64,000 nt of DNA, from NCBI GenBank assembly GCA_014652975.1, contig BMZV01000002.1, positions 186,001-250,000 of the forward strand, given 5' to 3'. Source of the stretch: Kocuria marina (GTDB taxonomy: Bacteria > Actinomycetota > Actinomycetes > Actinomycetales > Micrococcaceae). Shown piece after piece: positions 1-9,537 of the stretch; position 1 is the stretch's first letter, and the number at the start of each line of letters is the position of its first letter. Below the pieces are notes generated by a model. That model saw only the letters and a list, made by a program, of their open reading frames with translations. It had not been told where the DNA came from and did no database searches. Both the position numbers and the translations under genes were made by a program.

Positions 1-78
1 GGGCCTGGGGTCCTTGGCGTTGCTGTTGATGGGATGTTCCTCGGAGGGTGGATCGGCGGCGGTGCAGGTGATCCGCAC
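1..78 (-). CDS. possible N-terminal fragment of a gene cut by the window edge
   Basis: A GTG-initiated frame stays open for 26 codons to the window edge, beginning 28 bases after the DUF3000 stop on the same strand. No clear ribosome-binding site precedes it and 26 codons are too few for a family call. In other actinobacteria the gene after a DUF3000 gene is often an HRDC-domain ribonuclease D, so that is the likeliest identity by context only. Confidence 0.25.
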   Translation of the reverse strand, partial: MRITCTAADPPSEEHPINSNAKDPRP

Positions 79-106
79 CGCCGGACGGGACGGATGACGG
101 GGCCGG

Positions 107-724
107 TTACAGGTAGGTCACGCCCTCGTGATGGGGTGGCAGACCGGCGGCGGTGCACAACACCTGGGCCCACGCACCCAGGTGTGTCAGGGCCCAGTGC
201 GGCGGGCCGATGTGGGGCACCGGGGTCCAGGACGCACGCACCTCCACCTGGGCGGAGTCTGCATGTTCGGTCAGGCTGCCGAAGTGGCGCTCCACCGTGC
301 GGGAGGCCGTACCGCCCTCGGCGGTGAACTGCGCACCGTGCTCGGTGAGCGTGTCCGTGAGCCAGGACCAACCGACGTCGGTCAGCAGGTCGTCCCGGCC
401 CATGGCGGCGTCCGTGCGGGACCGGAACCAGCTCACGATCCGGAAGGGACCTTCCCAGGGCTGCGGGCAGGACTCGTCGTACAACACCACGAAACGCCCG
501 GCCGCCGGTGCGTCGTCCGCGGTGCGGGGCCGGCCGGGTGCGGTGTCGCGCCGATGGGGACCCCGGACGACTTCCGCGGCGAAGGAGATCGCGTGCGGAG
601 CAAGTCCGTGCGGGGGGACGATACGGCGCAGTGCGATCTCCGGGCGGAAGCGGGCAGTCTCCAGGGCTTGCACGACTGCGCGAAACACGTCCGGAGTGCT
701 GTTCAGCTCGGTTACCGCTCCCAC
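107..724 (-). CDS. DUF3000 family protein
   Basis: 205-residue protein matching the actinobacterial DUF3000 family: the N-terminal stretch (VFRAVVQALETARFRPEI) followed by RLAPHAISFAAEV-like text is typical. The function of the family is unknown. I see no signal peptide or membrane segment, so it should be cytosolic. The GTG start at 724 is supported by promoter geometry: a TACTGT -10 hexamer (731-736, minus strand) lies six bases before it, with no Shine-Dalgarno sequence, predicting a leaderless mRNA. A possible second gene follows at the window edge. Confidence 0.85.
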   Translation of the reverse strand: MGAVTELNSTPDVFRAVVQALETARFRPEIALRRIVPPHGLAPHAISFAAEVVRGPHRRDTAPGRPRTADDAPAAGRFVVLYDESCPQPWEGPFRIVSWFRSRTDAAMGRDDLLTDVGWSWLTDTLTEHGAQFTAEGGTASRTVERHFGSLTEHADSAQVEVRASWTPVPHIGPPHWALTHLGAWAQVLCTAAGLPPHHEGVTYL

Positions 725-730
725 AAGGTC

Positions 731-736
731 ACAGTA
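731..736 (-). promoter_or_regulatory. -10 box TACTGT, leaderless DUF3000 promoter
   Basis: TACTGT on the minus strand ends six bases before the GTG start at 724, so transcription should begin at or next to the start codon. Confidence 0.5.
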
Positions 737-825
737 ACCACACCGTTATCCTTCACCGCGCGTTTGACATCGTGTCGCTCGTGCGTATCGCCGTGCGTCG
801 TTCTGGGGTGGGTCGGATCGACGCT

Positions 826-1314
826 TCAGTCCTGCGTCGCGGGAACCAGACGCAGGGACACCGAGTTCATGCAGTAGCGCAGATCCGTGGGAGTGTCGTA
901 CCCCTCGCCCTCGAATACGTGGCCCATGTGCGAGTCGCAGTTCGCGCAGCGCACCTCCACGCGCTTCATCCCCATGGTTGTGTCCTCGATGTAGCGCACC
1001 CGGTCCTCCGCGAGCGGCGCGAAGAAGGACGGCCACCCGCAGTGGGACGAAAACTTCGTGTCCGAGCGGAACAGCTCGGCCCCGCACGCGCGACACTCGT
1101 ACACGCCCTGCGTGGTGGTGTCCACGTACTCGCCCGTGAAGGGGCGTTCGGTCCCCGCCTGGCGCAGCACCTGATACTCGAGCGGGTTCAGTTGTTCACG
1201 CCACTGCGCGTCCGTGCGCGCCGCGGCGGCCTCCGGGCTCAGGGCTCCGCCGGTGCGGGCGCTCGTCTCGTGGTTCGGCTCCGTGGTCACGGGGCGCCTC
1301 CTTCTCGTCGTCAT
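826..1314 (-). CDS. msrB: peptide-methionine (R)-S-oxide reductase MsrB
   Basis: 162-residue enzyme that reduces the R epimer of methionine sulfoxide in oxidised proteins. The structural zinc cysteines are visible as CRAC (C74, C77) and CANC (C123, C126), and the catalytic cysteine sits in RYCMNSVSL (C148). HCGWPSF is the family substrate-pocket motif. The reading frame continues 101 codons upstream, but the ATG at 1314 is preceded by a strong GGGAGGAA ribosome-binding site and gives the usual family length, so I start there. It is divergent from the hydrolase gene at 1474 and fits the thiol/oxidative-stress flavour of the window. Confidence 0.95.
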   Translation of the reverse strand: MTTRRRRPVTTEPNHETSARTGGALSPEAAAARTDAQWREQLNPLEYQVLRQAGTERPFTGEYVDTTTQGVYECRACGAELFRSDTKFSSHCGWPSFFAPLAEDRVRYIEDTTMGMKRVEVRCANCDSHMGHVFEGEGYDTPTDLRYCMNSVSLRLVPATQD

Positions 1315-1473
1315 GTGACTTCCTCCCTGTTCAACCATGCGTTCGCGCCGGTTATGCCCGTACGACGTCGCGTAGCCGCCGTTCGACGCTCGCGCGCACC
1401 GTGTATTCGGGGTGCCTGCGGTGACCGGCCCGCCATCCAGGTCCCCGTGATCGGCGCGTGCCAGAATGACGAC

Positions 1474-2724
1474 ATGACTACCCTGATCACCCCCGGGCAG
1501 GATTCGAACGCGCGCTCGTGGCGCCGCGGCGCGGTGGTGGGCGCCGCCGCGAGTATCGGAGCGGCGTCGGCGACGTTCGCGTTGTCGGGAGGTCTGGCGG
1601 CGCTCGTCGCGCGCCACGTGGTCACCCCGTCCACCCGGCCCGGCAACGTCCAGGTGCTCAAGCTCGAGAAGGACCCCAACTCGGGACAGGAACTGATCAC
1701 GCTGCCCGCGAACCCGGACACCCGGGTCGCCGGGACGTACGCCCTACGGTTCGACGACGGTCGCGGCCTCGCGCGGATCGGCTTCATCGTGCGCCAGACC
1801 GGGGGCACCGTCACGCGGCTCGTGGAGCGCGTGTACCGCGGGGAACTCGCGGTGGGCAAGCGCGGGTGGTGGACCGGGACCGTGTACGCGCGACCGTCGG
1901 ACGCCGGGTTGGCCTACGGCAAGATCCACGTGGAGACGCCGCTGGGGCCCGCGCCCGCGTGGGTCATCCCCGGGGACGGGGACACGGCCACCGCACACCA
2001 CACCGGCACGTGGGCGGTCATGGTGCACGGCCGCGGCGCCCAGCGCCCGGAATGCATCCGCGGGGCCAGGGTGGCCCACGAACTGGGGTTGCACTCCCTC
2101 ATCCTGTCCTACCGCAACGACCAGGAGGCACCCTCCACCCCGGATCAGCGCTACGGGCTCGGGTTCACCGAATGGGAGGACATCCAGGCGGGAATCGGCT
2201 ATGCGCTGGACCACGGAGCGTCGGACATCGTGCTGTTCGGGTGGTCCATGGGCGGGGCCATTGTGTTGCGCACGACCGAACTGACCGAGTACCGCGACCG
2301 CATCCGAGCGCTGGTGCTCACGGGACCGGTCGTGGACTGGTACGAGCTACTGGCTCACCAGACCCGGATCCACCGCATCCCGCGGCGCGTGGGTCGCATG
2401 GCGGCGGACCTGATCTCCCACCGGATGGGCCCGCGGATCACCGGGCTGGCCGCGCCCCTGGACCTGCATGCCCTGGACTGGCTCTCCCGCTGGGAGGACA
2501 TCACTACGACCACCCTGATCCTTCACTCCACGGACGACGAGGTGGTCCCGGTGGCCGGGTCCGTGGAACTCGCCAATCGCAGTCCCTACGTGGACTTCGT
2601 GGGGTTCTCCGGGGCCCGGCACACCAAGGAATGGAACATCGACCGCAAACGCTACGAGCGGGCCATCCGTGACTGGTTGCCCGCGGCGCTCACTCGCCGA
2701 GCCGGGCGTGGATCTGGCGTTTGA
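1474..2724 (+). CDS. membrane-anchored alpha/beta hydrolase
   Basis: 416 residues. A hydrophobic segment at about 20-48 looks like an uncleaved N-terminal anchor, followed by an alpha/beta-hydrolase fold. The nucleophile elbow is GWSMGG (S258), the acid is in TDDEVVP (D355) and the histidine is in GARH (H383), so the triad is complete. Substrate unknown; the layout resembles S9-like or lysophospholipase-like hydrolases. The frame is open far upstream (to 508), but that part is antisense to msrB and has no protein-like features. I chose the ATG at 1474, six bases after a CAGAAT hexamer. The 3' end overlaps the convergent sufE gene by 35 bases. Confidence 0.85.
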   Translation: MTTLITPGQDSNARSWRRGAVVGAAASIGAASATFALSGGLAALVARHVVTPSTRPGNVQVLKLEKDPNSGQELITLPANPDTRVAGTYALRFDDGRGLARIGFIVRQTGGTVTRLVERVYRGELAVGKRGWWTGTVYARPSDAGLAYGKIHVETPLGPAPAWVIPGDGDTATAHHTGTWAVMVHGRGAQRPECIRGARVAHELGLHSLILSYRNDQEAPSTPDQRYGLGFTEWEDIQAGIGYALDHGASDIVLFGWSMGGAIVLRTTELTEYRDRIRALVLTGPVVDWYELLAHQTRIHRIPRRVGRMAADLISHRMGPRITGLAAPLDLHALDWLSRWEDITTTTLILHSTDDEVVPVAGSVELANRSPYVDFVGFSGARHTKEWNIDRKRYERAIRDWLPAALTRRAGRGSGV

Positions 2725-3139
2725 TCCGACCGAGCATCGCGGACATCCCGCGCATGCGCAGCGGGGACACCAGCTTGGTCAGCCCGAAGCGTTCCGGCAG
2801 GTCGTCGGGTACGTCCAGCACCTGGGACGCCGGCAGGCCGTTGAGCCCCTCGTGCAGGATGGATGCGAAACCGCGCGTGGTGGGCGCTTCCGCCGGCGCG
2901 GAGAAGAACAGGGCGACCGGTGCGTCCGCATCGGACCCGTCCAGTTCCACGGTCAGGAACAACGGCGACTGACACTCGGTGACCTGCTCGAGTTCCTCCG
3001 GGTGCTCGCCGAGCCGCGCGGGCAGCGCGGGCAGCGAACGGGAGAACTCGAGCAGCAACTGCAGCTTGTCGGGCTCGGGGACCTCGTGGAACTCGGTCAC
3101 CAGCTCCCGCAACTGTTCGGGCAGGTCCTGGGTGCTCAC
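2690..3139 (-). CDS. sufE: SufE family sulfur-acceptor protein
   Basis: 149 residues of the SufE family, which takes persulfide sulfur from a cysteine desulfurase and hands it to iron-sulfur cluster or other sulfur pathways. The acceptor cysteine is C56 in [12 protein letters not shown], at the family position, and the C-terminal [17 protein letters not shown] helix is typical. Its ATG overlaps the end of sseA by four bases (ATGA), so the two are one translationally coupled operon; a sulfurtransferase-SufE pair is common in actinobacteria and suggests persulfide transfer between them. Confidence 0.93.
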   Translation of the reverse strand: MSTQDLPEQLRELVTEFHEVPEPDKLQLLLEFSRSLPALPARLGEHPEELEQVTECQSPLFLTVELDGSDADAPVALFFSAPAEAPTTRGFASILHEGLNGLPASQVLDVPDDLPERFGLTKLVSPLRMRGMSAMLGRIKRQIHARLGE

Positions 3140-4044
3140 CGCGCGGCCCCGGGGGCCTCGCCGCGTTCCTCACCCTGCGCCACGGGCACGCGCACGGCGT
3201 TGCCCCACTCGGTCCAGGACCCGTCGTAGTTGCGCACGTTGTCGAAGCCGAGCAGGTGGGTCAGCACGAACCACGTGTGCGAGGAACGCTCGCCGATGCG
3301 GCAGTACGCGATCACGTCGTCGTCCTGCCCGAGCCCGACCTCGTCGCGGTAGATGGCGTCGAGGTCCTCGCGGGACTTGAACGTCCCGTCCTCGGCGGCG
3401 GCCCGGGCCCACGGCACGGACGCCGCGGTGGGGATGTGTCCGCCGCGCAGCGTGCCCTCCTGCGGGTAGTCGGGCATGTGGGTGCGCTCGCCCGTGTACT
3501 CCTGGGGGGAGCGCACGTCGATCAGGGGAGTGGTGCCCAGCGCGGCCAGCACGTCCTCGCGGTACGCGCGGATCACTGAGTCGTCCCGCTCCACCACGGG
3601 GTACTCGGTGGGGGTCACGGGGGTCGCGTCCGTGGTCAGTTCGCGGCCCTCGGCGATCCACTTGTCGCGCCCGCCGTTCATCAGGCGAACGTCCCGGTGA
3701 CCGAACAGCGTGAAGACCCACAGGGCGTAGGCGGCCCACCAGTTGGACTTGTCGCCGTAGATCACCACGGTGTCGTCGCGGGAGATCCCCTTGCGGGACA
3801 TCACCTCGGCGAACTGCTCCCCGTTCACGTAGTCGCGGGTGTCCGGTTCGTTGAGGTCCGTGTGCCAGTCCACCTTGACGGCCCCGGGGATGTGCCCGGT
3901 CTCGTACAGCAGGACGTCCTCGTCCGATTCGACGACGACGATGCCGGGCGTGCCGACGTGATCGGCCACCCACTGCGTGGACACCAGTCGTTCCGGGTGC
4001 GCGTACTGCGCGAACGCGTCGTTCTGCTCTGCTTCTACAGCCAT
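3136..4044 (-). CDS. sseA: thiosulfate/3-mercaptopyruvate sulfurtransferase (two rhodanese domains)
   Basis: 302 residues with two rhodanese domains. The C-terminal domain holds the active loop CRIGERSSH (C248). In the N-terminal domain the equivalent position is aspartate (YGDKSNWWA), so that half is a structural copy, as is usual in this family. It should move sulfur from thiosulfate or mercaptopyruvate to a thiol acceptor. The ATG at 4044 follows AAGGAG at good spacing; an upstream extension of the frame lacks this. A TACGCT -10-like box lies at 4114-4119 on the minus strand. First gene of the sseA-sufE operon. Confidence 0.93.
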   Translation of the reverse strand: MAVEAEQNDAFAQYAHPERLVSTQWVADHVGTPGIVVVESDEDVLLYETGHIPGAVKVDWHTDLNEPDTRDYVNGEQFAEVMSRKGISRDDTVVIYGDKSNWWAAYALWVFTLFGHRDVRLMNGGRDKWIAEGRELTTDATPVTPTEYPVVERDDSVIRAYREDVLAALGTTPLIDVRSPQEYTGERTHMPDYPQEGTLRGGHIPTAASVPWARAAAEDGTFKSREDLDAIYRDEVGLGQDDDVIAYCRIGERSSHTWFVLTHLLGFDNVRNYDGSWTEWGNAVRVPVAQGEERGEAPGAAR

Positions 4045-4104
4045 GAGACTTCTCCTTGTCCTTGTACTGTCGTGGGCGCTGCGCACGCACGTGCCGTGCG
4101 CGTC

Positions 4105-4119
4105 TCGTTCTCCAGCGTA
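4105..4119 (-). promoter_or_regulatory. probable sseA promoter/start region (15-mer shared with rbpA)
   Basis: On the minus strand the 15-mer TACGCTGGAGAACGA begins with a TACGCT -10-like hexamer about 60 bases before the sseA ATG. The identical 15-mer occurs at 36537-36551 in front of rbpA. Confidence 0.4.
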
Positions 4120-4198
4120 GTGGTGCGCGCGCACCCGGCGCATGCCGGCCCGCGTGTGCCGTCATACGCGGTCGCCGTGTTCACCACGGGCTGACCGG

Positions 4199-4204
4199 TA
4201 GCAT
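4199..4204 (+). promoter_or_regulatory. -10 box TAGCAT, zapE promoter
   Basis: TAGCAT between the divergent sseA and zapE genes; it would give a leader of about 110 bases before the zapE GTG. Confidence 0.35.
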
Positions 4205-4319
4205 CGGGGGAGAACGGGACGCCCGGCGCGTCCCACGTACTGTCCGTTTACCGCAGGACCGGTCCCGGTGCGCGCCCGCCGCGGCGCGCGATCCGGAACC
4301 GGTCGGGAGGCCCTGTCAC

Positions 4320-5366
4320 GTGAGCACTCAGATCGAACACCTCGTGGAGCGCGATCCACGCGTCTCGGCCGATGAACTGCTGGCCGGTTTCACCCCGTCC
4401 GAACGCTTCGGGGAGGTGTCGTTCGACACGTACCGCCCGGATCCGTCCCAGCCCTCGCAGGCACAGGCGGTCGAGAAGCTCAAGACCTTCGCGGCGGGCG
4501 CGTCCGGGGGCGGCGTCTCCGGTGGCGGGTTCTTCTCCAAACTCTTCGGCGGGCAGAAGAGTTCCGGCGCGGCGCAGGGGATCTACCTGGACGGCGGGTT
4601 CGGCGTGGGCAAGACCCACCTGCTCGCGTCCCTGTGGCACGCCGTGCCCGGGCCCAAGGCGTTCGGCACGTTCGTGGAGTACACCAACCTGGTGGGTGCG
4701 CTGACGTTCCGCCGCACCGTGGACGCCCTGAAGGAATACACCCTCGTGTGCATCGACGAGTTCGAGCTCGACGACCCCGGGGACACCGTGCTGATGTCCC
4801 GGCTCATGCGCGAACTCGCGGACGCGGGCGTCAAGCTCGCGGCCACGTCCAATACCTTGCCCGGTTCACTGGGCGAAGGCCGGTTCGCGGCGCAGGACTT
4901 CCAGCGTGAGATCCAGGTGCTGTCCTCCCAGTTCGAGGTCGTGCGCATCGACGGCGAGGACTACCGTCACCGCGGACTGCCGAACGCGCCGTCGCCCCTG
5001 CCCGACGACGCCGCGCTCGACGCCGCCGTCGAACAGCACTTCGCGGGTCGGCGTGTGGCGATCGACGACTTCGACGCGCTCGTGGAACACCTTTCCCGCG
5101 TGCACCCCTCGCGCTACCGTGCGCTGATCGAGGGCCTGGACGCGATCGCGTGGCGCGGGGTGCGCACGATCGACCAGCAAGCGGTGGCGCTGCGGTTCGT
5201 GGTGCTCGCGGACCGGTTGTACGACCGGGACCTGCCCATCCTCTCCACGGGCGTGCCGTTCGACCGCGTCTTCACGGAGGAGATGATGGCCGGCGGCTAC
5301 CAGAAGAAGTACTACCGGGCGGTCTCCCGCCTCACGGCACTCGCCCGGGAGGCGGACGAGGCCTGA
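4320..5366 (+). CDS. zapE: cell division protein ZapE (AFG1-like ATPase)
   Basis: 348-residue AAA-type ATPase of the ZapE/AFG1 family, linked in E. coli to FtsZ-ring constriction and in mitochondria to protein turnover. Walker A is GGFGVGKT (92-99) and Walker B is in VCIDEFELDDPGD. The family signature YLDGGFGVGKTHLL is intact. A Gly/Ser-rich stretch at 60-85 interrupts the N-terminal part. I start at GTG 4320 with GGGAGG nine bases upstream; longer in-frame starts lack a site. Two strong palindromes follow the stop and close the unit against the convergent small gene. Confidence 0.93.
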   Translation: MSTQIEHLVERDPRVSADELLAGFTPSERFGEVSFDTYRPDPSQPSQAQAVEKLKTFAAGASGGGVSGGGFFSKLFGGQKSSGAAQGIYLDGGFGVGKTHLLASLWHAVPGPKAFGTFVEYTNLVGALTFRRTVDALKEYTLVCIDEFELDDPGDTVLMSRLMRELADAGVKLAATSNTLPGSLGEGRFAAQDFQREIQVLSSQFEVVRIDGEDYRHRGLPNAPSPLPDDAALDAAVEQHFAGRRVAIDDFDALVEHLSRVHPSRYRALIEGLDAIAWRGVRTIDQQAVALRFVVLADRLYDRDLPILSTGVPFDRVFTEEMMAGGYQKKYYRAVSRLTALAREADEA

Positions 5367-5377
5367 GACCCGCGAGA

Positions 5378-5407
5378 GCGGTGGCGACGCCGCGGCGTCG
5401 CCACCGC
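5378..5407 (+). terminator. terminator hairpin after zapE
   Basis: Perfect 14-bp stem (GCGGTGGCGACGCC with its complement) around a 2-base centre, 11 bases past the zapE stop. No U-run follows, which is usual in high-GC actinobacteria. Confidence 0.6.
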
Positions 5408-5466
5408 GCGGGTGACCGGTCCTTGAGAGGAGCCCTCGAGCCCGTGGGGCGCACCCTCGAGCCGAC

Positions 5467-5510
5467 GTGAGAACGGGGTCCCTTCCGATCGGAAGGGACC
5501 CCGTTCTCAC
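5467..5510. terminator. 44-bp perfect palindrome, bidirectional terminator
   Basis: A 20-bp arm beginning GTGAGAACGGGG is repeated exactly inverted around GATC, itself a palindrome, so all 44 bases are symmetrical. It lies between the convergent zapE and Rv0909-like genes and can serve both. Confidence 0.75.
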
Positions 5511-5523
5511 GCGGCGGTACAGA

Positions 5524-5706
5524 TCACTCGTTGCCGCTGAGCCGATCGCGCGCGGCGTCCTGGCCTTGATCGATCTGGCCCTCGAATTTGTGACCGGTCT
5601 TCTCGTCCACGGCGTCACCCGCCTTGTCGATGCCCTGGTCGACCTTGTCCTGGTGGTTTCCGGCGGCGTCCTTGGCCTTGTCCGCGAGTCCTCCGAGATC
5701 CGGCAT
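5524..5706 (-). CDS. Rv0909/MT0933-like small protein (annotated as antitoxin family)
   Basis: 60-residue, highly charged, helical protein: LADKAKDAAGNHQDKVDQGIDKAGD...VDEKTGHKF. This matches the small actinobacterial family named after Rv0909/MT0933, often labelled antitoxin and also resembling CsbD-type stress proteins. No toxin gene is next to it: the neighbours are zapE and nrdF. I would therefore read it as a lone stress-type protein and treat the antitoxin name with caution. GGAAGGA precedes the ATG by about eight bases. Confidence 0.75.
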   Translation of the reverse strand: MPDLGGLADKAKDAAGNHQDKVDQGIDKAGDAVDEKTGHKFEGQIDQGQDAARDRLSGNE

Positions 5707-5725
5707 GATCTGTGTCCTTCCGGTA

Positions 5726-5809
5726 GGTGAACCAGCCCGGTGTCGGGTCGGTACGTTTATCCTGCACGGCTTCCGTCACATACGGAAGGACCCCGACACG
5801 GGGTTCACC
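5726..5809. repeat. interrupted inverted repeat between the Rv0909-like gene and nrdF
   Basis: Outer arms GGTGAACC (5726-5733) and GGTTCACC (5802-5809) enclose inner arms GTGTCGGG (5740-5747) and CCCGACAC (5792-5799). The centre holds a further small hairpin, CTTCCGT/ACGGAAG. The 303-base gap 5707-6009 otherwise holds only the divergent promoter region; I see no reading frame in it and no recognisable NrdR box. Confidence 0.55.
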
Positions 5810-5823
5810 CTGAGGGAACATGA

Positions 5824-6990
<1,167 letters not shown>

Positions 6991-7028
6991 GTCACTGAGC
7001 GCCCGCCCTCCCGGAGAGCGTTCCGAGG

Positions 7029-7059
7029 CCCGGATCCGCACGGTGTATGCGGGCCCGGG
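7029..7059 (+). terminator. probable nrdF terminator hairpin
   Basis: A 12-bp stem with one mismatch and one G-T pair around 7 bases, 38 bases after the nrdF stop. The rest of the 325-base gap before 7316 shows no reading frame or recognisable site. Confidence 0.4.
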
Positions 7060-7315
7060 GGCGGGTTGGGTGGGAGTGTGCGGGAAACAAGGCCATGGAA
7101 TGAAGAGCGGGTGGCGCGCGGGTGCGTCCCCCAATGTGCGGCTGTCATCACGTGGCCGCTGTTCCTAGGCTGGAGCCGCAAGGGGAGAGGTTTCCCGCCA
7201 ACCCTCAGGCGTTCCGGGGGGAACGCCGGGTTGGTGGGGGCACGATCGACAACCGTGAAGAACTGCACAGTCATGCAGTCGCCACGGGAGATCTTCGTAG
7301 GGGGGCTTGAACGTG

Positions 7316-7750
7316 ATGCGCGCAAAATCGTCCGTCAAATCAGTGCTCTCGGTCGCCGAGCTGGGCACGCTCAACCAGCTCATGCGCGGTGCCGGCACGG
7401 TGGAACCGTTCGAACGTGAACTGGTGTCCCGCGTGTTCGTGGGTGCTCGTGCGTGGCTGCAGGAACAGGAAGAGGGCGCGGAACTCACCCGTGACCAGCG
7501 CAAACGGTGGAACGCCGCGGTGCGCTACGTCAATCGCTACGTCTCACGCGGCGGTGTGACCATGTCGTGGCGAGTGCTGCGTTCCTTGGGCAACTCCACG
7601 GATCTGCTCGCGAACCACCACGTGCTCAAGACCGCGATGGTAGCCGCCGCCGCTCACGGTCCGGTCACCGCGGCCGAGGAGAGCCGCATGGCCACTGCGC
7701 TCACCGCCCCGCCCCGTCCGGCCGCGCGGTTGACCACCTCCGCGGCGTGA
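7316..7750 (+). CDS. hypothetical protein
   Basis: About 144 residues, family not recognised. The sequence is mostly helical by eye (VAELGTLNQLMRGAGTVEPF, then ELVSRVFVGARAWLQEQEEG), with basic and acidic faces, and ends in an Ala/Pro-rich tail from about residue 125. There is no signal peptide, membrane segment or metal motif. AGGGGGG at 7299-7305 precedes a cluster of possible starts (TTG 7307, GTG 7313, ATG 7316); I take the ATG. It stands alone between nrdF and the lipoate-ligase-like gene. Codon use looks like its neighbours, so a real gene is likely. Confidence 0.65.
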   Translation: MRAKSSVKSVLSVAELGTLNQLMRGAGTVEPFERELVSRVFVGARAWLQEQEEGAELTRDQRKRWNAAVRYVNRYVSRGGVTMSWRVLRSLGNSTDLLANHHVLKTAMVAAAAHGPVTAAEESRMATALTAPPRPAARLTTSAA

Positions 7751-7881
7751 TGCTCCACACGTCGTCGACTTAGCGCGCGCCACGTCCGGCCGGGTGAGCG
7801 AGGAGTTGCGGGGAACGGACCCGCCCGTGCCGCCGCGTCCGGGTTCCGAGCGGGCCCCGCTGCACTAGAGTTGGCGCCAGC

Positions 7882-8604
7882 ATGAAACTCATACGCCAGC
7901 GCGAGTCCCTGGGCGCCGAACAGGACTACCGCCGCGCCCTGTCCATCCTCGACGCCGCGCGCGGTGGCGCCACCGAACCCGTGTTGCGCGTGTACCAACC
8001 GCGGCCCACGGTGGCCTTCGGTCGCCGCGACGAACTCAACCCCGGGTTCCCCCGGGCCCGTCAGGCCGCGCTCGACGCCGCGTTCACCCCGCTCGTGCGC
8101 CGCGTGGGTGGCCGTGCGGCCGCGTACCACGGGGGTTGCTTGGTCATCGATCACGTGGAACCGGATCCGGATCCTAAGACGGGTATCCAGGACCGGTACC
8201 GCCTGTTCGGGGACATGGTGGTCGCAGCACTCGAGGAACTCGAGATCCCGGCCCAGGTGGGAGAGATCCCCGGGGAGTACTGCGCGGGGGAGTACAGCGT
8301 GCACGCACCGGGGACAGCGGCGGATCCGAACCAACCGGTCAAACTCGCCGGTACCGCGCAGCGTGTCGTGGCCGGGGCGTGGTACTTCTCCACGGTGCTC
8401 GTGATCGAGGTAGCCGAGCCGTTGCGCAGCGTCCTGGAGGACGTGTATTCGTGCCTGGGTGTGTCGTGGGAACCGGCCACCGCCGGGTGCGTCGCGGACG
8501 TCCGACCGGGCACCACGGTCGCCGAGGTCGAGGCCGCGCTCATGAGCGTGTACGACCGGTACTCGTCCTACATGGGGTACGGCCCCGTGAGCGGATCGCG
8601 GTAG
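7882..8604 (+). CDS. lipoate/octanoate-protein ligase family protein (LplA-like)
   Basis: 240 residues of the biotin/lipoate ligase (BPL_LplA_LipB) fold. The family landmarks are QPRPTVAFGRRDELNPG, VRRVGGRAAAYHGGCLVID, and the ligand-binding lysine in PVKLAGTAQRV (K154). EYCAGEYSV (C134) resembles the cysteine motif of LipM/LipL-type transferases, so the protein may attach or transfer lipoyl or octanoyl groups; the exact reaction cannot be read from sequence. No Shine-Dalgarno is seen before the ATG; TAGAGT sits ten bases upstream, so a very short leader is possible. Confidence 0.8.
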   Translation: MKLIRQRESLGAEQDYRRALSILDAARGGATEPVLRVYQPRPTVAFGRRDELNPGFPRARQAALDAAFTPLVRRVGGRAAAYHGGCLVIDHVEPDPDPKTGIQDRYRLFGDMVVAALEELEIPAQVGEIPGEYCAGEYSVHAPGTAADPNQPVKLAGTAQRVVAGAWYFSTVLVIEVAEPLRSVLEDVYSCLGVSWEPATAGCVADVRPGTTVAEVEAALMSVYDRYSSYMGYGPVSGSR

Positions 8605-8635
8605 GACCGACAACCCGTCACGGGAGGAGAACACC

Positions 8636-9445
8636 ATGTGCGGTCGTTATGTGATCGCCCGGACCCCGGGCCAGCTCGCACTGCCCTTCGACGCGCAGGT
8701 CGACGACTCGATTGCCGGGGGCGTGGAACCCAACTGGAACGTGGCTCCCACGCACACGGTCCCGATCATGCTCGAGCGGCTCTCACCGGACGGTCAGCTG
8801 CTCCCGGAGATCCACGCCGCGCGCTGGGGCCTCGTGCCCTCGTGGGCCAAGGAGCTGTCGATCGGGTCCAAGATGTTCAACGCCCGCTCGGAGACTGTGA
8901 CCGAGAAACCGTCCTTCCGGGCCGCGGTCAAAGCCCGGCGCTGCGCGATCCCCGCGGACGGCTATTACGAGTGGAAGGCCCCGGAGTCCGGGCGCGGGAA
9001 GAAGCAACCGTACTTCGTGCACCCCGAGGACGGTTCCCCGATCTGGTTCGCCGGGATCTACGAGTGGTGGCACGTTCCCGACGACGCCGCGGACCTCGCG
9101 CGCGCCGAGCAGACCCGGCCGGGCAAGAACGCGCAGGACGACGCGGGCCGGTGGTTGCTCTCGTGTTCGATCCTCACGCGCGAGGCCCCGGACGCGCACG
9201 ACGAGAACTCGCACCTCGCCGCGCTGGGAGCCCTGCACAACCGGTTGCCCATGGGCATGACCGAAGCGTTCGCGCGCGAATGGATCACCCCGGACAAGGA
9301 CCACGCCCCGGAACTCGTGGACCGCGCGGTGGCCGGCGCGTTGGAGGTCGCCGCGCAGTGGCGCATGCATGCCGTGAGCACGGACGTGGGGTCGGTGAAG
9401 TCCCAGGGGGAGTACCTCGTGGAACCCCTGCAGACCTTGCTGTAG
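8636..9445 (+). CDS. SRAP domain protein (HMCES/YedK), abasic-site shield
   Basis: 269 residues. The SRAP family covalently traps abasic sites in single-stranded DNA through Cys2, exposed once Met1 is removed. Here C2 begins CGRYV, and the other active-site residues are in place: N82 (FNARSE), E112 (GYYEWK) and H201 (HNRLPMG). NWNVAPT is the usual DNA-contact motif. GGGAGGAG stands before the ATG. Residues 143-172 (VPDDAADLARAEQ...) form a modest insertion. It sits among unrelated single genes. Confidence 0.93.
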   Translation: MCGRYVIARTPGQLALPFDAQVDDSIAGGVEPNWNVAPTHTVPIMLERLSPDGQLLPEIHAARWGLVPSWAKELSIGSKMFNARSETVTEKPSFRAAVKARRCAIPADGYYEWKAPESGRGKKQPYFVHPEDGSPIWFAGIYEWWHVPDDAADLARAEQTRPGKNAQDDAGRWLLSCSILTREAPDAHDENSHLAALGALHNRLPMGMTEAFAREWITPDKDHAPELVDRAVAGALEVAAQWRMHAVSTDVGSVKSQGEYLVEPLQTLL

Positions 9446-9524
9446 CCGCAGCCGGGGGCGTGTCACAACCCCGGTGAATGTCCTCGGTGCGGCCCGCCGC
9501 ACCGCAAGACCTCGGCCCTCTGCC

Positions 9525-9530
9525 TATGGT
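9525..9530 (+). promoter_or_regulatory. -10 box TATGGT before a leaderless upstream frame
   Basis: TATGGT ends seven bases before the GTG at 9538; the same geometry is seen at other leaderless starts in this window. Confidence 0.4.
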
Positions 9531-9537
9531 GGAGACG

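Noticed and set aside
841-867. GGGAAC-N18-GTT on the plus strand, a SigR-like match
   Set aside because: It lies inside msrB and points antisense to it, with no gene start within 600 bases downstream. It could make an antisense RNA, but a chance match is more likely.
508-1473. Upstream extension of the hydrolase frame to position 508
   Set aside because: This part is antisense to msrB and the DUF3000 gene and shows no protein-like pattern; the ATG at 1474 has promoter support and gives a sensible membrane anchor.
5524-5706. Toxin-antitoxin module at the Rv0909-like gene
   Set aside because: No toxin-like gene is adjacent; the neighbours are zapE and nrdF.
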